Origin: Mesorhizobium tamadayense
Lineage (GTDB): Bacteria; Pseudomonadota; Alphaproteobacteria; Rhizobiales; Rhizobiaceae
NCBI RefSeq assembly: GCF_003863365.1
Contig: NZ_RQXT01000054.1
Location: 1-49,065 of the forward strand
Direction: 5' to 3'
Length of the DNA: 49,065 bases
A model generated the notes under the pieces. It made no database searches, was not told the origin of the DNA, and worked only from the letters and a program-made list of their open reading frames with translations. The translations under genes were made by a program, and so were the position numbers. Of this stretch, positions 42,679-49,065 are shown in pieces. Positions within the stretch are counted from its first letter, which is position 1; every line of letters begins with the position of its first letter.

Positions 42679-42994
42679 CGGCAACGCACCATTGCCCTCG
42701 CGACCCAGCAGTCGAAGCGGCCTCGATGCCGGCCAGCCGGTGTGGGCAAAGTATTTTAAATTGAAATCAAACAGTCTTCGGCAATTTGTCCTGTGATCCG
42801 GGCGCTGACTGTGAAGCGGCTAACATTCGTGGAAAATGGAGGCGAAGCTCAAGGCAAAGAAGCCAAGTATTTGCGACGCGCGTTGGCAAATCGGGACCTT
42901 GCCGGCGCGCATTCCGCTACCGGCAAGGGTCGATTGAGAGGAACGATCTCGCGGCTGGCGCATTTTGCTTCCCATCAGCAGTTTGAGGGAATCC
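42679..42994. promoter_or_regulatory. divergent intergenic region between the TPP-enzyme and glycosyltransferase operons
   Basis: A 316-bp gap between divergently read genes. An AT-rich patch at about 42750-42775 (GTATTTTAAATTGAAATCAA) stands out from the GC-rich background and is a likely promoter zone. Small open frames cross it, but none has a good start or a recognisable product. TTGAGGGA just before 42995 is the ribosome-binding site of the glycosyltransferase gene. Confidence 0.4.
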
Positions 42995-44053
42995 ATGCGC
43001 ATTGCCCATGTCGCGCCGCTCTACGAATCCGTCCCCCCGAGATTTTATGGCGGCACCGAGCGGATCGTTTTCTATCTCACCGAAGCGCTGGTGGATCTGG
43101 GGCACGATGTAACGCTGTTCGCGAGCGGTGACAGCGAGACCTCCGCACGGCTGGTGCCCGGCCGCGACCAGGCGATCCGTCTCGATCCGCGGCCGAAGAA
43201 GTCCGAGATCGCGGCGCATCTGGCGATGCTCTGCGATGTGCGCGAACGGGCCGGCGAGTTCGACGTCATCCACTTCCATCTCAGCCATTTCGTGCATTTT
43301 CCGTTCTTCGAGCACATTGCAGGACGAACGGTGACGACGCCGCATGGCAGGCTCGACTATGTCGACCTGGCGCCGGCCTACACGCGCTTCCCGCGCTTTC
43401 CGATGATCTCCATCTCGCACAGCCAGAAGCGGGGATTGCCCGATGCCAACTGGCTGGCGACGATCCACCACGGGATTCCGGTCGACGCCTATCCGCCGGC
43501 CTATGAGAAGCCCGCCGCAGAACCTTATCTGGCCTTCCTCGGGCGCCTTTCGCGCGACAAGCGGCCCGACCGCGCGATCGAGATCGCGCGTCGGTCCGGA
43601 TTGAAGCTGAAGCTGGCGGCCAAGATCGGCGATGACGACCGCGCCTATTTTCACGACAACATCGAAGCCCTGATCGACGGCGACCGCGTCGACTATGTCG
43701 GCGAGATCGCGGAAGACGAGAAGGCGGAGTTCCTCGGCAACGCCGCTGGGCTGTTGTTCCCCATAGACTGGCCGGAGCCGTTCGGCCTTGCCCCGATCGA
43801 GGCCATGGCCTGCGGCACACCGGTGATCGCCTGGAATTGCGGCGCCTTGCCTGAGATCATCGACCCGGACTTGACAGGTTTCGTGATAGACTCAGTAGAA
43901 GAAGCCGTCGCTGCGGTGCCCGCCCTTCTCCAGCTCGACCGGCGGCAGGTGAGGGCGGTCTTCGAAAAGCGGTTTTCAGCCACCAGGATGGCGCGCGACT
44001 ATCTCGCCGCCTATATGCGCCTGATCAGCGCCCCGGAGGCGAAGGCCTCCTGA
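42995..44053 (+). CDS. GT4-family glycosyltransferase
   Basis: A 352-residue retaining GT-B glycosyltransferase. The N-terminal MRIAHVAPLYESVPPRFYGG with GGTER is typical of GT4 enzymes. IHHGIPVDAYP follows in the middle, and PEPFGLAPIEAMACGTPVIA is the nucleotide-sugar E-x7-E motif. Cytoplasmic or membrane-peripheral. The ATG at 42995 has GAGGGA upstream; an earlier in-frame ATG lacks one. It heads an operon with a glucan debranching-like enzyme and trehalose synthesis, so it may build or extend a glucan, but donor and acceptor are unknown. Confidence 0.85.
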   Translation: MRIAHVAPLYESVPPRFYGGTERIVFYLTEALVDLGHDVTLFASGDSETSARLVPGRDQAIRLDPRPKKSEIAAHLAMLCDVRERAGEFDVIHFHLSHFVHFPFFEHIAGRTVTTPHGRLDYVDLAPAYTRFPRFPMISISHSQKRGLPDANWLATIHHGIPVDAYPPAYEKPAAEPYLAFLGRLSRDKRPDRAIEIARRSGLKLKLAAKIGDDDRAYFHDNIEALIDGDRVDYVGEIAEDEKAEFLGNAAGLLFPIDWPEPFGLAPIEAMACGTPVIAWNCGALPEIIDPDLTGFVIDSVEEAVAAVPALLQLDRRQVRAVFEKRFSATRMARDYLAAYMRLISAPEAKAS

Positions 44054-44107
44054 TCTTCATTGCCTTTGGGGGCATCGCTTTCGAGGCGACAAACGAAGAG
44101 GTGACGA

Positions 44108-46270
44108 ATGACGGAGCTCGACGAGCGCAAGCTCGATCCCGCCGCGGCTCTTGCCTTGCTCGACGAAATGGCGCCGCGGGAACCGCACCGCCTGTTCGCT
44201 CTCAAACAGGGCGACTGTTTTGCCGTCACTGACGCCTACGGCGACATCAGGGGCGCGGGCGACGGTTTCTTCCGTGACGATACGCGCGTTCTGTCCGAAT
44301 TCCGCCTGACCGTCGGCGGCCGGCAGATGTCGCTGCTCGGCGCATCGCTCAGCCAGGACAATGTGCTGTTCACCAGCAACCTGACCAATCTGCCGATCCA
44401 GAGCGCCGCCGGCCGCGATATTCCGCAAGGCGCCATACACATAGAACGCGTCAGGCTGATCTGGCAGGACAGGCTGTTCGAGCGCATCACGCTTTCCAAT
44501 TACAGCCGCGAGCATTCGACCATCACAATCTCGCTGCATTTCGCCGCCGACTTCCGCGACATGTTCGAGGTGCGCGGCTCGACGCGTCCGAAGCGTGGAA
44601 CGGTGCATGTCGCCAAGACCGACAAGGCCTCGGTGCTGCTTGGCTATGACGGGCTGGACGGTCTGCCGCGCCTATCGGCGATCTCGTTCTCACTGGCGCC
44701 CGACCGGTTGAGCGACAATCGCGCCGACTTCCTGATCGCAGTGACCAAGCGCAGCAGCAGGGTGCTTTACGTCGAGGTCGGCCCCGGAGCAGAGGAGACG
44801 CCTAGCCGCGACCGCTTCCGTGCAGCAGCGGCCCGCGCGCGTTTCGGCATGCGCGCCAAGCGTCGTCACGGCGCCACGGTGTGGAGTTCCGGCCGCGTCT
44901 TCAACGACTGGGTCGAGCGCGCTCGCGCCGACGTGGCTCTGCTCACCACCGAACTTCCTACCGGGCCTTATCCCTATGCCGGCATCCCGTGGTTCTCGAC
45001 CGCCTTCGGCCGCGACGGCGTGATCTCCGGACTGCAGATGCTTTGGCTCAATCCCGGGCTTGCGCGCGGCGTGCTGGCATTCCTCGCCGAGCATCAGGCG
45101 ACGGAAACATTGCCTTTCAGCGATTCTCAGCCGGGCAAGATCATGCACGAGACGCGTAAGGGTGAGATGACGGCGCTGCGCGAGCTTCCTTTCGGCCGCT
45201 ACTATGGCGGCGTCGACACCACGCCTCTCTACATCCATCTCGCCTGCGCCTATGCGGACCGCACCGGCGACATGGCTTTCATCGACAAGCTCTGGCCATC
45301 GCTCAAGGCGGCTGCCGAATGGACGGAAGAGGCCAGCCGGGAGACAGGCTTCGTCACCTACCAGCGCGCGGCCGAGTCCGGTCTGGCCAACCAGGGCTGG
45401 AAGGACAGTTTCGATTCGGTCTTCCACGCCGACGGGCGCATGCCCAAAGGGCCGATCGCCCTGGTCGAGGTGCAGGGCTATGTCTTTGCCGCCTACCGGG
45501 GTCTTGCCGCTCTCGCCCGTCGTCGCGGCGAGTTCGCCGACGCAGAGCACTGGGAAAACCGCGCCGAGGAAATGCGGGTCGCCGTCGAGCGTGACTTCTG
45601 GATGGACGATCTCAACTTCTACGCCCTTGCCATCGACGGCGACGGCGAGCCCTGCAAGGTGCGAACCTCCAATGTCGGGCATCTCCTCTATGTCGGGCTG
45701 CCGCAGCCGGAGCGGGTGAAGATGGTCGCTGACCAGCTGCTTTCGGCCTCTTTCCATTCCGGCTGGGGGCTGAGGACGCTCGCCGACGACGAAGTGTTCT
45801 TCAACCCGATGTCCTACCACAACGGCTCGATCTGGCCGCATGACACCGCGATCTGCGGCGTTGGCCTGGCGCGCTATGGCGAACGCGACGGCGTGGTGCG
45901 GCTGATGAGCGGCACTTTCGAGTCCGCCGTGCATTTCAACATGCGGTTGCCGGAATTGTTCTGCGGCTTCATCCGCGCGCCCGGCGAAGCGCCGATCGCT
46001 TATCCGGTCGCCTGCCTGCCGCAAGCATGGTCGGCCGGCTCCGCCTTCATGCTGATGCAGGCCTGCCTCGGCCTGGAAGTCGACGGCTGGGAAGGCGAAT
46101 TGCGCGTCACGCGCCCAAGGCTGCCGATCGGCATCGATATGCTCACGATCCGGCATCTGACGGTCGGCGACAAGTCCGTGGATCTCACCTTCCAGCGCGT
46201 CGGCGACCGTGTCGTCGCCTTTCTCGCCGACCGGTACGAAGGCCTGGTCCCGCTGATCGTGCGGACCTAG
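44108..46270 (+). CDS. amylo-alpha-1,6-glucosidase / glycogen-debranching-like protein
   Basis: A 720-residue protein. The N-terminal domain (about 25-250; FAVTDAYGDIRGAGDGFFRDDTRVLSEFRL, in part) is the GDE_N_bis type. The C-terminal (alpha/alpha)6 barrel has GIPWFSTAFGRDGVISGLQML, in part, GWKDSFDSVFHADG and YHNGSIWPHDTAI, with acidic residues suited to glycosidase catalysis. It probably hydrolyses alpha-1,6 branch glucose in glycogen-like glucan, or a related glucoside. It lies 54 bp after the glycosyltransferase gene with GAAGAGGTGACGA before the ATG. No signal peptide, so cytoplasmic. Confidence 0.85.
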   Translation: MTELDERKLDPAAALALLDEMAPREPHRLFALKQGDCFAVTDAYGDIRGAGDGFFRDDTRVLSEFRLTVGGRQMSLLGASLSQDNVLFTSNLTNLPIQSAAGRDIPQGAIHIERVRLIWQDRLFERITLSNYSREHSTITISLHFAADFRDMFEVRGSTRPKRGTVHVAKTDKASVLLGYDGLDGLPRLSAISFSLAPDRLSDNRADFLIAVTKRSSRVLYVEVGPGAEETPSRDRFRAAAARARFGMRAKRRHGATVWSSGRVFNDWVERARADVALLTTELPTGPYPYAGIPWFSTAFGRDGVISGLQMLWLNPGLARGVLAFLAEHQATETLPFSDSQPGKIMHETRKGEMTALRELPFGRYYGGVDTTPLYIHLACAYADRTGDMAFIDKLWPSLKAAAEWTEEASRETGFVTYQRAAESGLANQGWKDSFDSVFHADGRMPKGPIALVEVQGYVFAAYRGLAALARRRGEFADAEHWENRAEEMRVAVERDFWMDDLNFYALAIDGDGEPCKVRTSNVGHLLYVGLPQPERVKMVADQLLSASFHSGWGLRTLADDEVFFNPMSYHNGSIWPHDTAICGVGLARYGERDGVVRLMSGTFESAVHFNMRLPELFCGFIRAPGEAPIAYPVACLPQAWSAGSAFMLMQACLGLEVDGWEGELRVTRPRLPIGIDMLTIRHLTVGDKSVDLTFQRVGDRVVAFLADRYEGLVPLIVRT

Positions 46271-46421
46271 AAGAGATTTCTGCAAGTACGCGTTCAACAA
46301 TCAAAAAATGTCGGAACCGACGACCGCTTTGTGCGTTGCCAACCCATACCGGCCTGCCGGTCCGCAGCCGGAATACCCAAAAAACAAAATAGCGGACAGC
46401 CGGAGGCAACCTGACACTTCA

Positions 46422-48212
46422 ATGACACAGTATGGCGCCGAATTTTTATGGGTCCTCATCCTCGCGAGCCTCGGACTTTCCGCTTTAGCGATCTTCATCT
46501 CAGTATCCCGCCATCGTCGTTACCATTCGAGGGCGGCGAGCATGCCCAACTCAAGCGATGACGTCGCTTCGGAAGCCGCGCGCAAGGTGTTGCGCGAATT
46601 CGAGAAGAACGGGCAGTCCGTCGACGCCGCCCTGGTCACGTGGTCGCCGGAGACGCTGCGCAAGATCCTCGCAGAGGACCTGCCGGATGCGCAGGTGATC
46701 GTCGTCTCCAACCGCGAGCCTTACATCCACAATGAAAAGAACGGCGAGGTCGAACTGGTCGTGCCGGCGAGCGGACTGGTCTCGGCGCTCGAGCCGATCA
46801 CGCGCGTCTGCGCCGGCACATGGATTGCCTATGGCGGCGGCAGCGCCGACCGCGTGGTGGTCGACGGCGACGACCGGGTGCAGGTGCCGCCCGGCAATCC
46901 GTCCTATACGCTGCGCCGGGTCTGGCTGACCGATGAGCAATATCAGGGCTACTATCTGGGTTTCGCCAATGAAGGCTTATGGCCGCTTTGCCATATCGCC
47001 TTCACCCGTCCGACCTTCCGCGATTCCGACTGGGAGGCTTACGAGGCCGTCAACCGCAAGTTTGCCGATACTGTGGTCGCCGAGGCGCGCAACGAGCGGC
47101 CGATCGTGCTGGTCCAGGATTATCACTTCGCGCTTCTGCCGCGCATGATCCGCGAGCGCCTGCCGGAGGCGATCATCATCACCTTCTGGCACATTCCGTG
47201 GCCGAACTCGGAGGTGTTCAGCATCTGCCCGTGGCGCGAACGCATCCTCGACGGACTGCTCGGCAGCTCGATCATCGGCTTCCACACCCAGTTCCACGCC
47301 AACAACTTCACCGAGAGCGTCGATCGCTTCATGGAGAGCCGGATCGAGCGCGCGGATGCCGCCGTGTCCTATGGCGGCCAGACGACGCTGGTGCATGCCT
47401 ATCCGATCTCGATCGAATGGCCCGTCGAGCTCCTGAAGACCTTGCCATCGGTCGCGGAATCCCAGGCACGCGTCCGCGAGCGGTTCGGCATTCTGGCGGA
47501 CGCCAAGCTCTGCGTCGGCGTCGAACGCCTCGACTACACCAAAGGCATCCTCGATCGTTTCCACGCGCTGGAGGAGCTGTTCATCCGCCACCCTGAAACG
47601 ATCGGGCAGGTGGTGTTCCTGCAGATCGCCGCGCCCAGCCGAGGCACGCTGCCTGCCTATAAGCACCTGCATGAGGAATGCCTACGCTTCGCCGAGGAGC
47701 TCAATGAGCGCTACGGCAGCGAGACTTACCGCCCCGTCGTCCTGGTGGCCGAGCATCACTCCCAGAAGAACGTCTACGAGATCTATCGCGCGGCCGACAT
47801 CTGCCTGGTCACCAGCCTGCATGACGGCATGAACCTGGTCGCCAAGGAGTTCGTCGCCTCGCGCGACGACGAGCAGGGCGTGCTCCTGCTCAGCACATTC
47901 GCCGGCGCCGCGCGCGAGCTGCTGGAGGCGCTGATCGTCAATCCTTACGACGCGGCTATGATGAGCGAAACCATGCTGCAGGCGCTCACCATGGGGCCGG
48001 ACGAACAGCGCGAGCGCATGCGGCGCATGCGCGAGATTGTGCGCGACAACAATGTCTATCGCTGGGCCGGCAGCATGCTGCTCGACGCGGCGCGGTTGAG
48101 GAAGCGCGGCGAGCTCGACCGGGTCACGGCCCTATCCGACCGGCAGGTGAGCCTCAATGGCGACAATGTCGTCCCCATGTTCGAACGCAGACAGGCAGCC
48201 GGTTACCGATGA
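46422..48212 (+). CDS. otsA: trehalose-6-phosphate synthase, possibly membrane-anchored
   Basis: A GT20 enzyme making trehalose 6-phosphate from UDP-glucose and glucose 6-phosphate. Landmarks are VIVVSNREPYIH, VQDYHFALLPRMIRERLPEA, FWHIPWPNSEVFSICPWRE, GFHTQFHANNF, ERLDYTKGI and DGMNLVAKEFVA. From the ATG at 46422 the product has 596 residues and begins with a hydrophobic stretch (about 7-29, FLWVLILASLGLSALAIFIS) then RHRR, as in a membrane anchor. The ATG at 46542 has a better-spaced GAGGGCGGCGAG and would give a soluble 556-residue form. Even that keeps a ~45-residue extension before the usual start. Both forms are possible. Confidence 0.88.
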   Translation: MTQYGAEFLWVLILASLGLSALAIFISVSRHRRYHSRAASMPNSSDDVASEAARKVLREFEKNGQSVDAALVTWSPETLRKILAEDLPDAQVIVVSNREPYIHNEKNGEVELVVPASGLVSALEPITRVCAGTWIAYGGGSADRVVVDGDDRVQVPPGNPSYTLRRVWLTDEQYQGYYLGFANEGLWPLCHIAFTRPTFRDSDWEAYEAVNRKFADTVVAEARNERPIVLVQDYHFALLPRMIRERLPEAIIITFWHIPWPNSEVFSICPWRERILDGLLGSSIIGFHTQFHANNFTESVDRFMESRIERADAAVSYGGQTTLVHAYPISIEWPVELLKTLPSVAESQARVRERFGILADAKLCVGVERLDYTKGILDRFHALEELFIRHPETIGQVVFLQIAAPSRGTLPAYKHLHEECLRFAEELNERYGSETYRPVVLVAEHHSQKNVYEIYRAADICLVTSLHDGMNLVAKEFVASRDDEQGVLLLSTFAGAARELLEALIVNPYDAAMMSETMLQALTMGPDEQRERMRRMREIVRDNNVYRWAGSMLLDAARLRKRGELDRVTALSDRQVSLNGDNVVPMFERRQAAGYR

Positions 48213-48991
48213 ATACCCAGACAGACCTGACGCCACGCCTTCCCGAAGGCCGATGGGCGCTGTTCCTCGACATTGACGGCACGCTGCTGGAGCACGCAGC
48301 GCACCCGGACAGCGTGTCGGTCAGCGAGGAACTGCTGTTTCTGCTGCAGACGATCGAACGCCGTCTGGATGGAGCGCTGGCCTTCATCACCGGCCGATCG
48401 ATCGCCGACGTCGACCGGCTTTTCGAGCCACTGAAATTGCGCATTGCCGGCCTCTACGGGCTGGAGCACAGGCTCACGCCGGACGGGCAAATCGAGGCCG
48501 CTGACGCGCCGGCCGATATGGCTGCGCTTGCCGACGAGATCGAGCTGGAGCTCGCAAGCAAGGCTGTCTATGTCGAGCGCAAGGGCCCGGTGCTCGCCAT
48601 CCACACGCGGGCGGCGCCGCATTTGCTGGCCCGCGCGACGGAACTGGTCGAGGCGGCACTCGCCCGCCTGCCCGAAGGATACCGCGTGATCGCCGGCAAC
48701 GCCGGCGTCGAGCTGATGCCGCTGGAGGCTGCCAAGGGCGCGGCGATCCGGCGCTTCATGCAGTTCGATCCCTTCACCGGCCGCCGCGCGGTATTCCTCG
48801 GCGACGACACCTCGGATGAGAACGGCTTCGACACCGTCAATGCCGCGGGCGGGATATCTATCCGCGTGAAGCCGCAGGGCGAGACCGCGGCGCATTTCGC
48901 AATCGCAGACGTCGCCGGCGCAATTGCCTGGCTCAAAGCGAATTTCGGCAACGCTGCTGAACAAGCGACCAGCGACAGTCTCGTTGCTTAG
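48209..48991 (+). CDS. otsB: trehalose-6-phosphate phosphatase
   Basis: A 260-residue HAD-superfamily phosphatase. Motif I is FLDIDGTLLEHA with the nucleophile Asp. FITGRSIADVDRLF and GLYGLEHR are OtsB-specific. ELMPLEAAKGAAIRRFM supplies the motif III Lys and FLGDDTSDENGF is motif IV. It dephosphorylates trehalose 6-phosphate to trehalose in the cytoplasm. The ATG overlaps the otsA stop (ATGA), so the two steps are coupled. Trehalose is an osmoprotectant in rhizobia. Confidence 0.93.
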   Translation: MNTQTDLTPRLPEGRWALFLDIDGTLLEHAAHPDSVSVSEELLFLLQTIERRLDGALAFITGRSIADVDRLFEPLKLRIAGLYGLEHRLTPDGQIEAADAPADMAALADEIELELASKAVYVERKGPVLAIHTRAAPHLLARATELVEAALARLPEGYRVIAGNAGVELMPLEAAKGAAIRRFMQFDPFTGRRAVFLGDDTSDENGFDTVNAAGGISIRVKPQGETAAHFAIADVAGAIAWLKANFGNAAEQATSDSLVA

Positions 48992-49009
48992 AGCAATTCA
49001 AGGTGCGCG

Positions 49010-49037
49010 AAAACGGCCCCGCCAAGGAGACCGTTTT
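49010..49037 (+). terminator. possible terminator after otsB
   Basis: AAAACGG (49010-49016) can pair with CCGTTTT (49031-49037) around a 14-base loop, 19 bp after the otsB stop. The stem is short and the loop long, so this is only a candidate. Confidence 0.35.
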
Positions 49038-49065
49038 ACACAAGGCTGCACCGACCGGCTACTTG

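Noticed and set aside
38744..42759. Long plus-strand open frames opposite the dioxygenase fusion and TPP enzyme
   Set aside because: Shadows of strongly recognisable minus-strand genes; no ribosome-binding sites or protein-like composition.
42786..42986. 66-codon open frame in the divergent gap before the glycosyltransferase
   Set aside because: Poor start context, Arg/Ser-rich chance composition, and it covers the probable promoter region.
46348..46361. ACCGGCCTGCCGGT palindrome before otsA as a terminator
   Set aside because: The stem is only five pairs with a four-base loop and the following A-rich run is on the wrong strand for a plus-strand terminator.
1..49065. tRNA, rRNA, CRISPR arrays, insertion sequences, prophage or plasmid origins
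   Set aside because: Looked for on both strands; no cloverleaf-like genes, regular spacer repeats, transposase or integrase products, or origin-type repeats were seen.

Overview
The window is high-GC alphaproteobacterial DNA. It fits a Rhizobiales chromosome, most likely Mesorhizobium or a close relative: heterotetrameric sarcosine oxidase in soxBDAG order, an Ehu-type ectoine transporter, NasST-controlled nitrate assimilation, a SmoS-type polyol dehydrogenase and OtsAB are all typical of that group. Genes are dense, mostly in overlapping (ATGA) operons. I see no tRNA, rRNA, CRISPR array or transposase. All calls come from reading the sequence; no alignment, folding or database search was run.

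Region 1 (1-17.2 kb) is compatible-solute and amino-acid catabolism. A six-gene minus-strand operon encodes two metal-free M24 (DoeA/creatinase-like) hydrolases followed by SoxB, SoxD, SoxA and SoxG. Divergent from it is ehuB-ehuC-ehuD-ehuA with a GntR/FCD regulator gene overlapping the end of ehuA. The shared 246-bp promoter region carries two palindromes with a TGTGYACA core. Then come a tartrate/D-malate dehydrogenase-like gene, an L-2-hydroxyglutarate-oxidase-like flavoprotein, a class-III aminotransferase and a GlxA-type AraC regulator.

Region 2 (17.2-30.1 kb) is a complete nitrate assimilation locus read leftward: nasT-nasS (sensor/antiterminator), nrtABC (ABC nitrate uptake), then narK-nirB-nirD-nasA. 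Both structural operons begin with the same module: an upstream GCAYTGCACAA element, a sigma-54 type promoter, a leader with an identical hexaloop hairpin (AAUGGC) and an intrinsic terminator. This is what NasT (ANTAR) antitermination would need. The narK copy drags along a broken fragment of nrtA, and a broken fragment of the nirB start lies just after nrtC. The narK module was therefore apparently built by duplication inside an ancestral nrtABC-nirBD-nasA operon.

Region 3 (30.3-36.6 kb) is a polyol/sugar module: AraC regulator, XylF/G/H-like ABC transporter, an SDR, a truncated and frameshifted SDR remnant, and a SmoS-like sorbitol dehydrogenase.

Region 4 (36.7-42.7 kb) is the most unusual part: a three-gene operon of a TPP-dependent lyase-type enzyme, a 958-residue fusion of a catalase-like domain with a cyclooxygenase/alpha-dioxygenase-type haem domain (catalytic Tyr retained), and a nitroreductase-like protein. 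I infer a fatty-acid alpha-oxidation or oxylipin pathway.

Region 5 (43-49 kb) is a glucan/trehalose operon: GT4 glycosyltransferase, amylo-alpha-1,6-glucosidase-like protein, OtsA with a possible N-terminal membrane anchor, and OtsB.
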